NCBI RefSeq assembly: GCF_010894455.1
Contig: NZ_JAAIXY010000005.1
Span: 372,001-436,000, forward strand
DNA: 64,000 nt
Source of the DNA: Myxococcus eversor
GTDB taxonomy: Bacteria > Myxococcota > Myxococcia > Myxococcales > Myxococcaceae
Direction of reading: 5' to 3'
Within the stretch, counting starts at the first letter, position 1. Every line of letters starts with the position of its first letter. The position numbers and the translations under genes are program-made. This document shows positions 28,476 through 37,758 of the stretch, piece after piece. A model generated the notes under the pieces. It saw only the letters and a program-made list of their open reading frames with translations. It did no database searches and was not told the origin of the DNA.

Positions 28476-29687
28476 TCAGACGCGCTCGATGAGGGTGGCC
28501 ACGCCCATGCCACCGCCGACGCACAGGGTGATGACCGCGCGGCGCGCCTTGCGGCGCTCCAGCTCGTCCACCATGGTGCCGAGGATCATCGCGCCCGTGG
28601 CGCCCAGCGGGTGGCCCATGGCGATGGAGCCGCCGTTGACGTTGAGCTTGTCGCTCGGGATGCCCAGGTCCTTCTGGTACTTGAGCACCACGGAGGCGAA
28701 CGCCTCGTTGAGCTCGAACAGGTCGATGTCCTTCACGGACAGGCCCGCCAGGTCGAGCAGCTTGCGCGTGGCCGGCAGGGGGCCGGTGAGCATGATGGTC
28801 GGGTCCGCGCCGGACGTCGCCACGGAGGCGATGCGCGCGCGCGGCGTCAGGCCCAGCTCCTTGCCCACCTTCTCCGAGCCGATGAGCACCAGCGCGGCGC
28901 CATCGACGATGCCGGAGGAGTTGCCCGGGGTGTGCACGTGCTCGATGCGCTCCACCGCGTGGTACTTCTGGAGCGCCACCGCGTCGAAGCCGCCCATCTC
29001 ACCGATGCCGACGAAGGACGCGTTGAGCTGGCCCAGCGAGGCCACCGTGGACTCCGGCCGCATGTGCTCGTCGCGGTCCAGGATGGTGAGGCCGTTCTGG
29101 TCCGTGACGGGGATGACGGAGTTCTTGAAGTAGCCGCCGGCCCAGGCCTTCGCGGCGCGCTCCTGCGACTGCGCGGCGTAGCGGTCCACGTCCTCGCGGG
29201 TGAAGCCCTCCATCGTCGCGATGAGGTCCGCGGAGATGCCCTGCGGCACGAAGTACGTGTCGTAGTTGGTGGCGGGGTCCATGGCCCAGGCGCCGCCGTC
29301 GGAGCCCATGGGCACGCGCGACATGCTCTCCACGCCGCCCGCGATGACCAGCTGCTCCCAGCCGGAGCGCACCTGCTGCGCGGCCATGTTCACCGCCGTC
29401 AGGCCGGAGGCACAGAAGCGGTTGAGCTGCACGCCGCCCACCGTCTCCGGCAGGCCCGCCGCGAGCACCAGCGTGCGGGCGATGTCCGCGCCCTGGTCTC
29501 CCACGGGAGAGACGATGCCCAGCACCACGTCGTCGATGCGCTTGGGGTCCAGGTTCGGGTGACGCTTCTTGAGCGCGTCCACCAGCCCGACGAGCAGCGA
29601 CAGGGGCTTGGTGCCGTGCAGCGCGCCTTTCTTGCCCTTGCCGCGAGGAGTACGAACCGCGTCGAAGATGAATGCTTCCTGGCTCAC
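28476..29687 (-). CDS. fadA: Acetyl-CoA C-acyltransferase (3-ketoacyl-CoA thiolase)
   Basis: 403 residues, typical thiolase length. The nucleophilic cysteine is C92 in LNRFCASGL. The other signatures are [17 protein letters not shown] with the catalytic histidine, and the second active-site cysteine in TLCVGGGMG near the C terminus. It releases acetyl-CoA in the last step of beta-oxidation and probably pairs with the adjacent FadJ-type protein as the trifunctional complex. It is 34 bp after the first acyl-CoA dehydrogenase gene within the operon. The symbol is by role. Confidence 0.92.
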   Translation of the reverse strand: MSQEAFIFDAVRTPRGKGKKGALHGTKPLSLLVGLVDALKKRHPNLDPKRIDDVVLGIVSPVGDQGADIARTLVLAAGLPETVGGVQLNRFCASGLTAVNMAAQQVRSGWEQLVIAGGVESMSRVPMGSDGGAWAMDPATNYDTYFVPQGISADLIATMEGFTREDVDRYAAQSQERAAKAWAGGYFKNSVIPVTDQNGLTILDRDEHMRPESTVASLGQLNASFVGIGEMGGFDAVALQKYHAVERIEHVHTPGNSSGIVDGAALVLIGSEKVGKELGLTPRARIASVATSGADPTIMLTGPLPATRKLLDLAGLSVKDIDLFELNEAFASVVLKYQKDLGIPSDKLNVNGGSIAMGHPLGATGAMILGTMVDELERRKARRAVITLCVGGGMGVATLIERV

Positions 29688-29721
29688 CGGGAGCCTCCTT
29701 GGGATTTGGTGTGGGAGTGGG

Positions 29722-30870
29722 CTACAGCGAACGGGCGACGAGCTCTTTCATGACCTCGTTGGCGCCGGCGAAGATGCGCATGACGCGAGTATCCGCGAAC
29801 AGGTGGGCGATGGGGTATTCCTTCATGTACCCATACCCTCCGAAAAGCTGGAGGCAACGGTCCGCGACGATACACGCCTGGTCCGTGAGCCAGTACTTGG
29901 CCATGGCCGCGGATGCCACGTCCAGCTCGCCCGCGAGGTGGCGCTCGATGCACTCGTCGAGGAACGCCCGGCCCACCCTCCGCAACGTCGCGCATTCCGC
30001 CAGCTCGAAGCGCGTGTTCTGCAGAGCGAAAAGTGGCTTGCCGAACACCTGGCGCTGCTTGGTGTACTCGACGGTGAGGTCCACGGCCCGGTCGATGCTC
30101 GCCTGCGCGAGGATGGCGGTGCTCAGCCGCTCCTGGGGGAGCTGGGACATGAGCTGCGCGAAGCCCTTGCCCTCCTCGCCTCCGAGCAGGTTGACGGCGG
30201 GTACGCGCAGGTCATCGAAGAACAACTCCGTGGTGTCCTGGCCATGGCCTCCGAGCTTCTCGAGGATGCGGCCCCGATCGAAGCCGGGCGTGGTGTCGGA
30301 GACCTCCGCGCACACGAGGGAGATGCCCGCGTGGCCCTTCATGTCGCTGGTGCGCACCGCGATGATGAGGAAGTCGCACACCCGGCCGTTGGAGATGAAC
30401 GTCTTGGAGCCGCTCACCCGGTAGAAGTCTCCGTCACGCTCGGCGCGGGTGGAGATGGCCTGCAAGTCCGAACCGGCGCCGGGCTCCGTCATGGCGATGG
30501 CGCCCACCCACTCGCCGCTGGCGAGCTTGGGCAGCCACTTGTGCTTCTGCGCCTCGGACGCGTACGCGAGCACGTAGTGCGCGACGATGGAGCAGTGCAC
30601 GGCGAAGCCCATGGTCGGGTCTCCGGCCCGCACCTGCTCCTCGCTGAGTATCGCCTCATGGGCGAAGGTGCCGCCGCCTCCGCCGTATGCCTCCGGAATG
30701 GACATGCACAAGAGGCCCAGCTCGCCTGCCCGGCGGTAGAGCGCCTTGTCCGGGTGGCCCTGGGCCACGTGCTTGGGGACGTTGGGGAGGACTTCCTTGG
30801 TGAAGTAGGTGGCCGCGAGGCCACGCACCTGCTCGAGCTCGTCAGAGCTCCATCGAGGACGTGCCGTCAT
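29722..30870 (-). CDS. Acyl-CoA dehydrogenase (first of two)
   Basis: 382 residues with the complete acyl-CoA dehydrogenase fold. Visible are the central FAD/substrate segment [25 protein letters not shown], and the C-terminal [38 protein letters not shown]. It introduces the alpha-beta double bond with electron transfer to ETF. It is 29 bp downstream of a second, divergent-sequence acyl-CoA dehydrogenase, so the two may be paired for different chain lengths or as a heteromer. Substrate range is not readable. Confidence 0.9.
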   Translation of the reverse strand: MTARPRWSSDELEQVRGLAATYFTKEVLPNVPKHVAQGHPDKALYRRAGELGLLCMSIPEAYGGGGGTFAHEAILSEEQVRAGDPTMGFAVHCSIVAHYVLAYASEAQKHKWLPKLASGEWVGAIAMTEPGAGSDLQAISTRAERDGDFYRVSGSKTFISNGRVCDFLIIAVRTSDMKGHAGISLVCAEVSDTTPGFDRGRILEKLGGHGQDTTELFFDDLRVPAVNLLGGEEGKGFAQLMSQLPQERLSTAILAQASIDRAVDLTVEYTKQRQVFGKPLFALQNTRFELAECATLRRVGRAFLDECIERHLAGELDVASAAMAKYWLTDQACIVADRCLQLFGGYGYMKEYPIAHLFADTRVMRIFAGANEVMKELVARSL

Positions 30871-30899
30871 TGTCTGTCTCGCTCCGTCGTGAGTCGCTC

Positions 30900-32039
30900 T
30901 TACAGTCCGAACGTCTTGCCGATGATGTCGCGCTGGATTTCGCTGGTGCCGCCGTAGACGGTGGAGATGACCGTGGCGCGCAGGTGCGACTCCATGTCGT
31001 ATTCGGTCGCGTAGCCGTAGCCGCCCATCATCTGAACCCCCTCGAGCGCCACGCGCTTGGCGGTCTCCGTCGTCTTCAGCTTGGCCATGGACGCCTCGCG
31101 GGGGAGCATCCGGTCGGGCGCTTCATCCGCCAGTTGTGCCACGCGGTAGATGAGCAGCTCGCAGCACTCCAGCTCCGTGGCCAGGTCCGCGATGCGGTGC
31201 TTGAGCGCCTGGAAGGAGCCGATGGGCTTGCCGAACTGCTTGCGCTCCTTCACGTACGCCACGGCGTCGTCGAACGCGCGCCGGCCCCGGCCCAGCATGG
31301 ACGCGGCGAGCAGGAGCCGCTCGCTGTTGAGCCCCGACATGAGCTGCGGCCAGGCCTGGTCCACCTTGCCCACGACGGAGTTCTCCGGCAGGAAGCAGTC
31401 GGTGAAGAAGACGTCGTTGACCTCCTTGCCGTTGAGCGTGGGGATGCCGCGAATCTCCACGCCCGGCGTGCCCGTGGGGACGCAGAACATGGTGAGCCCC
31501 TCGTGCCGGGAGCCCGAGGACTGGGTGCGCGCGACGAGCAGCAGGTGGTCGGCGAAGTGCGCGTTGGAGCACCACGTCTTCTGGCCGTTGACGAGGAAGC
31601 CTCCGCTCGTGCGCGTCGCGCGGCAGGTAATCGCGGCGGCGTCCGAGCCCGCGTCGGGCTCCGAGATGGAGATGGCCTCCACGCGGCCCCGGGTGATGCC
31701 GGTGAGGACCTTCTGCTTCTGTGCCTCGCTGCCGAACTTCGCGTAGGGGCTCGCGGCGACGGCCGTGGTGATGTATCCGCCCACCGGAGCGAGCCCGTAG
31801 GAGGTGCGCTCGGCGAACAGGCACATCTCCGCCATGCCTCCGTCGGAGCCGCCGTACTTCGGAGAGATGCCCACGCCGAGCCAGCCCAGCTCGGCCATCT
31901 CGGCATAGAGCCGGGGGTTGTGGGCCTCGACGCCGTGCTGGGTCAGCGCGTCGCGCTGCGCGCGGGTGCCCGTCTTGGCGCGACAGAACGCGTCGATGGA
32001 GGCAGCGAAGGACGCTTGCTCCGGAGTTCTCGGATGCAT
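30900..32039 (-). CDS. Acyl-CoA dehydrogenase (second of two)
   Basis: 379 residues from the ATG at 32039 (MHPRTPEQASFAASIDAF); the open frame continues upstream into the ligase gene region but that part is not family-like. Visible are ISISEPDAGSDAAAITC, NGQKTWCSNAHFADHLLL and the C-terminal QMMGGYGYATEYDMESHLRATVISTVYGGTSEIQRDIIG, a standard ending. No strong ribosome binding site precedes this ATG. It lies between the ligase gene (32 bp) and the other dehydrogenase (29 bp). Confidence 0.9.
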   Translation of the reverse strand: MHPRTPEQASFAASIDAFCRAKTGTRAQRDALTQHGVEAHNPRLYAEMAELGWLGVGISPKYGGSDGGMAEMCLFAERTSYGLAPVGGYITTAVAASPYAKFGSEAQKQKVLTGITRGRVEAISISEPDAGSDAAAITCRATRTSGGFLVNGQKTWCSNAHFADHLLLVARTQSSGSRHEGLTMFCVPTGTPGVEIRGIPTLNGKEVNDVFFTDCFLPENSVVGKVDQAWPQLMSGLNSERLLLAASMLGRGRRAFDDAVAYVKERKQFGKPIGSFQALKHRIADLATELECCELLIYRVAQLADEAPDRMLPREASMAKLKTTETAKRVALEGVQMMGGYGYATEYDMESHLRATVISTVYGGTSEIQRDIIGKTFGL

Positions 32040-32071
32040 GGGGACTCGTGAGGGAGGAGGCGGGGGGGAGG

Positions 32072-33910
32072 TCAGGCGTTCTCGTAGAACGAGGCGATGC
32101 GCTCCTCGTACTGCTTGAGAATCACGCGGCGCTTGAGCTTGAGCGTCGGGGTGAGCTCGCCCGTCGCGGGAGACCACGTCTCCGTGACGACCTCGAAGCG
32201 CTTGATCTGCTCGGCGCGGGAGAGCCGCGCGTTGATGGAGGCCACGAGCGCTTCCAGCTCGGAGCGGACCGCCGGCTCGCGCGTGAGCTCCAGGAGCGAC
32301 TGGGGCGGCAGCCCGCGCGCCTTGGCCCACGCGGGGGCGACGTCCGCGTCCAGGCAGATGAGCGCCGTCACGAACGGCCAGCCGTCGCCAATCGCGATGG
32401 CCTGTCCGACGAGCGGGTGGGCGCGCAGCATTCCCTCGATGCGGGACGGGGCGATGTTCTTCCCGCTCGAGGTGATGATGAGCTCCTTCTTGCGGTCGGT
32501 GATGGTGAGGTAGCCCTCGTCGTCCACGGTGCCGATGTCGCCCGTGGCGAGCCAGCCGTCCGCGTCCACCGGGCTCTCAATCCTGCCGTCCGCGCCCAGG
32601 TAGCCCAGGAACAGCACGGGCCCGCGCACGAAGATTTCACCGTCCGCCGCCAGCCGGAGCTGGAGGCCGGGGATGGGCCGGCCCACCGCGCCCACGCGGA
32701 ACTCCGTGGGCGTGTTGATGGTGGCGCAGCCCGTCGTTTCACTCATCCCCCAGACCTCCAGCACCTTGATGCCGAAGCCGCCCAGGTACTCCAGCACCTC
32801 CACGGGGATGGGCGCCGAGCCGCTGCTCGCCCACGTCAGCGCGTCCAGGCCCAGCGTCGCGCGCAGGGGCTTGAGAATCATCTCCTCCACCGCGGCGACC
32901 TTCTGGGCCAGCTCCGCCGGCACGCTCTTGCCGGAGCCCTCCAACCGGAAAGCCTCCAGCGCCGTGGCGTGCGCGGCGAGGATGGCGTCGCGCCGGGGGG
33001 CCTCCAGGCTGGAGATCTTCGCCTTGAGGCCGCCGGCCAGCTTCTCCCAGACGCGCGGCACGCCGAAGAAGGCAGGAGGCCGCACCTTGGCCATCAGCGG
33101 CACCACGCCCGCGGGGTCCGCGCAGATGTGCACGTGCATCGCCTTGTAGAGCAGGCGGTACAGGCCCAGCTCACGCTCCGCGATGTGCGCCAGCGGCAGG
33201 TAGGCGATGGACGGCACCTGGTTCGGCGTGGGCACCGCGGCGTCCACGGCGATGGCCTCATAGAAGGCGTTGCGGTGGCTGAGCACCACGCCCTTGGGGT
33301 CTCCGGTGGTGCCGGAGGTGTACATCATCGCGATGGGGTCCTCGGGGCGGATGCTCTTCCAGCCCTCCTCGAAGACGTCCGGGGACTCCTGGTGCAGCTT
33401 TCCTCCGTCCGCCTCCACCTGCGCGAAGGAGACGTAGCGCGAGTCCCCCGCGGGAACCGCCGCCGCGTCGACGACGATGATGCGCTTGAGGGAGAAGAGC
33501 GCCTTGAGGATGGGCCGCCAGCGGGCCACCTCCTCCGCGCCCTCCAGCACCACGACGGTGGCCGCGCTGTGTTGGGCGACGTAGCCTACCTGCTCGGTGC
33601 TCAGCGTCTGGTACGCGGTACAGGGGATGGCGCCCAGGTGCACGGCGGCATAGTCGATGAGCCAGTGCTCCGGCCGGCTCGACATCATGATCATCATCCG
33701 CTCGCCGCGCTGGAGGCCGAGCGCGCCCAGGCCGCGAGACAGCGCGGCGGTGCGCGCGCGAAGCTGGACCCACGTGTGCGTCGAGTCACCAGCGCTGAGC
33801 GCGGGGGCGTCCGCGTACTCCTCCGCGTTGCGCTTGAGGAGCAGCGGCAGGGTGAGCTTGTTCGCCAGGGATTGGCACTGCGCCTCCAGGTCTGCGAGCG
33901 ACGTACCCAT
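32072..33910 (-). CDS. Long-chain acyl-CoA synthetase (AMP-forming)
   Basis: 612 residues from the ATG at 33910, chosen because GGAGG precedes it at a suitable distance (an upstream start would add nine residues). It activates fatty acids as acyl-AMP then acyl-CoA. Motifs are MMYTSGTTGDPKGVVLSH (P-loop), VWGMSETTG, GWLATGDIG and ITDRKKELIITSSGKNIAP, the long-chain (FadD/Faa) type linker. The N-terminal ALPLLLKRNAEEYADAPA style region and length fit the eukaryotic-like long-chain group. It provides the substrates for the downstream beta-oxidation genes. Confidence 0.9.
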   Translation of the reverse strand: MGTSLADLEAQCQSLANKLTLPLLLKRNAEEYADAPALSAGDSTHTWVQLRARTAALSRGLGALGLQRGERMMIMMSSRPEHWLIDYAAVHLGAIPCTAYQTLSTEQVGYVAQHSAATVVVLEGAEEVARWRPILKALFSLKRIIVVDAAAVPAGDSRYVSFAQVEADGGKLHQESPDVFEEGWKSIRPEDPIAMMYTSGTTGDPKGVVLSHRNAFYEAIAVDAAVPTPNQVPSIAYLPLAHIAERELGLYRLLYKAMHVHICADPAGVVPLMAKVRPPAFFGVPRVWEKLAGGLKAKISSLEAPRRDAILAAHATALEAFRLEGSGKSVPAELAQKVAAVEEMILKPLRATLGLDALTWASSGSAPIPVEVLEYLGGFGIKVLEVWGMSETTGCATINTPTEFRVGAVGRPIPGLQLRLAADGEIFVRGPVLFLGYLGADGRIESPVDADGWLATGDIGTVDDEGYLTITDRKKELIITSSGKNIAPSRIEGMLRAHPLVGQAIAIGDGWPFVTALICLDADVAPAWAKARGLPPQSLLELTREPAVRSELEALVASINARLSRAEQIKRFEVVTETWSPATGELTPTLKLKRRVILKQYEERIASFYENA

Positions 33911-33959
33911 GGGCACCTCCAGCACTGTGATGGCCAACGACTCTCAGCGGGCTTTCACT

Positions 33960-34787
33960 TCAGGGGTCGACGTACAGGTCCAACATCACGTCGGGGCCGC
34001 CGCCGTAGCGGCTGAAGTCATGGATGCCTTCGGCGCGCAGGACGTCCTCGTCGATGAACGTGTGCCCGGTGCAGTCCCGGGGCCGGCGCTGGAGGATGGC
34101 CACGGCCGCGTCCGCCATGATTTCCGGCGCGCGGGCCCGCTGCATGGACGCGTCTCCCCCGAGCAGGTTCTTCACGGCGGCGGTGGCGATGAGCGTCTTG
34201 GGCCAGAGCGCATTGGCGGCGATGCCGGCTTCCGCGAACTCCGCCGCCCAGCCGAGCGTGAGCAGCGTCATGCCGTACTTGGCCATGGTGTATGCCGGGT
34301 GTTTGCCCAGCCAGTGCGGCGCCAGGTTGATGGGGGGCGACAGCGAGAGGATGTGCGGGTGCGGAGAGCGGCGCAGGTGCGGCAGCGCGGTGCGCGTCAG
34401 GAGGAACGTGCCCCGGACCTGGATCTGCTGCATCAAATCGAACCGCTTGAGCGGCAGCTCGTCTGTCTTCAGGGGCGCCAGCGCGCTCGCGTTGTTCACG
34501 CAGAAGTCGATGCCGCCGAAGCGCGCCACGGCTTCGTCCACGGCGCGCTGCACGTCGGCCTCCTCTCGCACGTCGCCGACAATGGCGAGCGCGTGGCCAC
34601 CCGCGGCGCGAATCTCGTCCGCGGCCGTGTGCACGGTGCCCGGCAGCCGAGGGTCCGGCGTGTCGGTCTTCGCCAGGAGCACGACATTGGCTCCCAGCCG
34701 GCCCGCGGCGATGCCGATGGCCAGCCCGATTCCACGGCTTCCTCCGGACATCAGCAGCGTGCGTCCCGCGAGTGGCTTCGAGGTCAT
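33960..34787 (-). CDS. Short-chain dehydrogenase/reductase, HSDL2-like
   Basis: 275 residues with the classical SDR core: cofactor loop GGSRGIGLAIG at the N terminus, NNASALAP, a serine in ILSLSPP and the catalytic Y-x3-K in HPAYTMAKYG. The KTDTPDPRLPGT insertion after the second strand and the C-terminal DCTGHTFIDEDVLRAEG resemble the hydroxysteroid-dehydrogenase-like-2 group, which is associated with lipid metabolism. Its ATG overlaps the TetR stop by 4 bp, so it is translationally coupled in the operon. Substrate unknown. Confidence 0.88.
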   Translation of the reverse strand: MTSKPLAGRTLLMSGGSRGIGLAIGIAAGRLGANVVLLAKTDTPDPRLPGTVHTAADEIRAAGGHALAIVGDVREEADVQRAVDEAVARFGGIDFCVNNASALAPLKTDELPLKRFDLMQQIQVRGTFLLTRTALPHLRRSPHPHILSLSPPINLAPHWLGKHPAYTMAKYGMTLLTLGWAAEFAEAGIAANALWPKTLIATAAVKNLLGGDASMQRARAPEIMADAAVAILQRRPRDCTGHTFIDEDVLRAEGIHDFSRYGGGPDVMLDLYVDP

Positions 34788-35470
34788 CCTTCGTCCTTTT
34801 CGCGCGGCGCTCCCTGCTTGACGGCGGGCGCGTCACCCCGCTCGGCGCGACCTTGGGGTGGAGTGAGTTGGGGGAGGACGTCCTGGACGATGGTGATGAG
34901 CGCCTCGCTCAGGAGCAGGTGCGCCTCCTCGCGGGAGAGGGTGCCCCCGCGAATCCATTCGCGGATGGTGGCCTTCACCATGCCGGCGTAGGAGCGCATC
35001 ATCGCGCGGTGCCGGGCGTCGCTGCCGACCTCCACCTTCATGCCGAGGAACTCGAGCGTCTTCGCCGCGGCCACGTCGTCCGCCGCGGAGATGATGCGTT
35101 CGACTTCCGGGTCCGCGATGCTGCCCGCGCCGGTGACGGCGACGTACGTCTTTCCGTGCGTCGCCACCGTGTCGAGGTACCACTCGACGCTGCGCTCCAC
35201 GCGTTGGCGCAGGGTTCCCGTCGGGCTGACTTTCTCTTCGAGGCCGGGCATGAGCAGCATCCTCTTCACGACCTTCAGGTAGAGGTCCCGCTTCTGCCCG
35301 AAGTAGTGGTTGAGCAGCCCCCGGGCGACGCCGGCTTCCTTGGCGATGTCCGTGGTGGAGACCTGGGCGTAGGGGCGCTCGCCGAACAGGCGCATCGCGC
35401 ACTCGAGGATCTGCTCCCTGCGCGCATCCGGTTCCAGGCGCTTCCAACGAGGCGCGGGCGCGGGGCTCAT
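34784..35470 (-). CDS. TetR-family transcriptional regulator of the fatty-acid operon
   Basis: 228 residues. The N-terminal HTH is clear: REQILECAMRLFGERPYAQVSTTDIAKEAGVARGLLNHYF, with the usual GLLNHYFGQK turn, followed by a helical ligand-binding domain. It overlaps by 4 bp both the enoyl-CoA hydratase gene upstream and the SDR gene downstream. Embedding inside the operon suggests autoregulation by an acyl-CoA or fatty-acid effector. The inverted repeat at 36350-36375, just upstream of the first gene, is a candidate operator. The C-terminal tail (about 30 residues) is charged and low in complexity. Confidence 0.9.
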   Translation of the reverse strand: MSPAPAPRWKRLEPDARREQILECAMRLFGERPYAQVSTTDIAKEAGVARGLLNHYFGQKRDLYLKVVKRMLLMPGLEEKVSPTGTLRQRVERSVEWYLDTVATHGKTYVAVTGAGSIADPEVERIISAADDVAAAKTLEFLGMKVEVGSDARHRAMMRSYAGMVKATIREWIRGGTLSREEAHLLLSEALITIVQDVLPQLTPPQGRAERGDAPAVKQGAPREKDEG

Positions 35471-36309
35471 GACTCACGCTCCCGCCAGGGCAGGAACGCG
35501 GGCAGGTCTTGCTCCACGGTGCGCGCGAAGGACGGCGGCCGCTTCTGGAGGAAGGCCATGACACCCTCCACGGCGTCCGGGCTCTGGCCCAGCGTCGCGA
35601 TGAGCTGGCTGTCCAGCGCGAAGGCCTGCTCGGGAGAGGGCAGGGCGCTCATGCGATAGAGGGACTGACGGATGACGGCCACGGACACCGGGGCGGTGGT
35701 CTCCACCAGCTCTCGCGCCAGCGTGTACGCGGCGTCCAGCACCGCGTCGGGCTCATGCAGCGAGCGCACCAGCCCCGCGCTCAGCGCCTCCTCGGCGGGG
35801 ATGAGGCGGCCGCTCACCATCCAGTCGAGCGCGCGACCCATGCCCACCAGCCGGGGCAGAAACCAGCTGGAGCCCGCCTCCGGATAGATGCCCCGGCGGC
35901 TGAACACGAAGCCGAAGCGGCTGTCCTTGGAGGCCAGGCGGAAGTCCGCCGGCAGCAACATGGTGGAGCCCACGCCCACCGCGGCGCCCCTCACCGCGGC
36001 GATGACCGGCTTGCGCAGCGCGAACAGCTGGCGCGTCACCCGCGTCGCCGGCTCCACCCAGTCGGGCCCCGGCGGGGCGCTGTTGGCGACCTCGAACGAC
36101 AGCCCGCTCAGGTCCGCTCCCACGCAGAAGTCCTTGCCGGCCCCCGTGAGGATGACGACGCGCACGGCCTCGTTCGCGTCCGCCTGGGACAGCGCGTCCG
36201 CCAGCTCGTCCGCCATCGTCACCGTGAAGCCGTTGCGCGATTCAGGTCGGTTCAGCTCGAGGGTGGCGATCCGATCCGCGACCGAGAACCGGATGTGTTG
36301 GTAGCTCAT
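35467..36309 (-). CDS. Enoyl-CoA hydratase/isomerase family protein
   Basis: 280 residues from the ATG at 36309 (MSYQHIRFSVADRIATLELNRPES), first gene of the operon. Crotonase hallmarks: NGFTVTMADEL, GAGKDFCVGADLSGL (oxyanion hole and CoA site) and AAVRGAAVGVGSTMLLPADFRLA. The residues SRRGIYPEAGSSWFLPRLVG match the second oxyanion/active-site segment, with one glutamate of the canonical pair visible. It probably handles trans-2-enoyl-CoA or isomerises unsaturated intermediates, complementing the FadJ-type protein. Confidence 0.9.
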   Translation of the reverse strand: MSYQHIRFSVADRIATLELNRPESRNGFTVTMADELADALSQADANEAVRVVILTGAGKDFCVGADLSGLSFEVANSAPPGPDWVEPATRVTRQLFALRKPVIAAVRGAAVGVGSTMLLPADFRLASKDSRFGFVFSRRGIYPEAGSSWFLPRLVGMGRALDWMVSGRLIPAEEALSAGLVRSLHEPDAVLDAAYTLARELVETTAPVSVAVIRQSLYRMSALPSPEQAFALDSQLIATLGQSPDAVEGVMAFLQKRPPSFARTVEQDLPAFLPWRERES

Positions 36310-36690
36310 GGCTGGGGCCTCATGGGTCCTGTGAGGGGGATGATGGGAACTTGTTGGCGGGGTGTCAACAACAAGGGGCCTGCGAAGTCCTGCGTGCCTT
36401 TCGACGTGATGCGTCATCCGGAAGCTGTCCTTGCGGTGCGAAGAGGGTCCACGTGGGCTCGAGCCTAGGGCCGGGCTGGGGCCAATGCACTCTCTCTGAA
36501 GACTTGCAACAGGGGAGGAGGCACGTGGGGCGTCTGTCTATGCGAGAGGTGTGAGCCGGCAGTGGCATCATCCGGGTGTATGGGTCGACCCGGGCTCACT
36601 GCTTGTTGGTGTTTCAATGCTCACGCTCGATAGTCCGGGACGCGGGTCGCGATACGCGGCCCGTTCACCCCGTTGTCGTGGAGCCCCCTC
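36310..36690. promoter_or_regulatory. Divergent intergenic region upstream of the fatty-acid operon
   Basis: 381 bases with no convincing gene. The minus-strand operon promoter should lie here; CTTGTTG (36350-36356) and CAACAAG (36369-36375) form an inverted repeat with 12 bp spacing, 40 bp from the first start codon. That suits a TetR-type operator. The right part should hold the promoter for the small secreted protein at 36691. Confidence 0.45.
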
Positions 36691-37080
36691 ATGAAGCTCT
36701 TCTCGAAATCGCTGCTCGTGGGTGTCGCCGCGCTGGCGCTGTCCCCGACGTCCGCGTCGGCGCTTCCTCGCGATTGTGATGAACGCTGTCTGTCCACCAC
36801 GCCGTGCTGGGTGGTCTGTGCGCTTCCCTGGAACACGACGGTCGTCACGTGCGGCGAGTGGTTCGAAGAGTGGGAGGCGGGGACGTGCGCTGCGGGCGCC
36901 CGCGAGGACATCGAAGAGGAGCTGATGTCCATCGAGCGGGAGGAGCAGGCCAACGCGTCGTCGAGTGCACCGAGCAGCAGTAGCCGCATCGGGCTGTTCG
37001 TGAAAACTCCCTGGCACCACGCGGGCCCGGTGCGCCGCGAGCCGAAGGTGTGGCTCGCGGCGGACCTGGTACGTCAGTAG
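36691..37080 (+). CDS. Small secreted cysteine-rich protein
   Basis: 129 residues from the ATG at 36691. A signal peptide (MKLFSKSLLVGVAALALSPTSASA) is followed by a short domain with five or more cysteines (DCDERCLSTTPCWVVCALPW and a later pair), then an acidic linker and a Ser-rich tail. I do not recognise the family. The disulfide-like cysteine pattern suggests a small exported protein. Its stop overlaps by 7 bp the stop of the convergent gene at 37074. Confidence 0.6.
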   Translation: MKLFSKSLLVGVAALALSPTSASALPRDCDERCLSTTPCWVVCALPWNTTVVTCGEWFEEWEAGTCAAGAREDIEEELMSIEREEQANASSSAPSSSSRIGLFVKTPWHHAGPVRREPKVWLAADLVRQ

Positions 37081-37490
37081 ACCCAGACGCTCTTGGGAGC
37101 GAAGTCCAGTGGGCTCACCTGCTCGTTCGGGCCGACAATCTGGGGATAGCCCTGGCAGTCCTCGTCGGGGTACAGCGCCGCGGCCTCGTCATTCGTGTTG
37201 ATGGCGGAGACGGCCCGGTCCTCCCAGCCGTGCTCGGGCAACCCTACGCACGTCCCCGAGCCACCCGGTGGCCAGGCCATGACATTCCAGACGGCGCCCG
37301 TGTAGCCAGGTCCGTCGAACAGGCAGAGGACGCCCGACCAGGGACACGGAGAGGTCTCCTCGGCCGAGGCCGGGGCGGGAGTCAGCAGCACCGTCGCCGC
37401 CGAAAGTCCGAGCAACGCCAAGGAGCCCAGGCCCAGCAGACCAGAGCGGATGAAGCGACGGGGATTCCGACCAAACGTGTGCCAATTCAT
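37074..37490 (-). CDS. Secreted peptidase-inhibitor-I36-like protein
   Basis: 138 residues from the ATG at 37490, with AGAGGAGA as ribosome binding site. A long signal peptide with an Arg-rich N-region (RNPRRFIRSGLLGLGSLALLG) ends near ASAEE. The mature part shows CLFDGPGYTGAVWNV, SAINTNDEAAALYPDEDCQG and a C-terminal SVWVY. That order fits peptidase inhibitor family I36 (SMPI-like, beta-gamma-crystallin-related). Likely an extracellular inhibitor or small crystallin-like domain protein. Assignment is moderate. Confidence 0.6.
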   Translation of the reverse strand: MNWHTFGRNPRRFIRSGLLGLGSLALLGLSAATVLLTPAPASAEETSPCPWSGVLCLFDGPGYTGAVWNVMAWPPGGSGTCVGLPEHGWEDRAVSAINTNDEAAALYPDEDCQGYPQIVGPNEQVSPLDFAPKSVWVY

Positions 37491-37758
37491 GTGGGTGTCT
37501 CCTCTGTGCAACCCGGGGGTGGGCTGCGTGGAAATGGTGGCATTGCGACGGGCAGGGTGCCCTGGAGACGGATTCCCCAAGGGACGTCTATCCGCTGGCG
37601 GACTGTTTGCGTTCGCATGTCAGGAGAAGTTCCATGCCCCTGGAAGGAGTGTCTTTGATTGGACGCGAAGGCTGTCCGCGCGAGTTCTGACTGGGTTTGT
37701 CGCGGACGCCGTGCGTTCAATGATGTTGAATTGTTCGACAAGCCTTCAGGAGCCCCTC

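Noticed and set aside
24817..29133. A 1438-residue plus-strand open frame opposite the fatty-acid operon
   Set aside because: It is antisense to three well-supported enzyme genes, has composition typical of shadow frames in GC-rich DNA, and shows no domain or signal.
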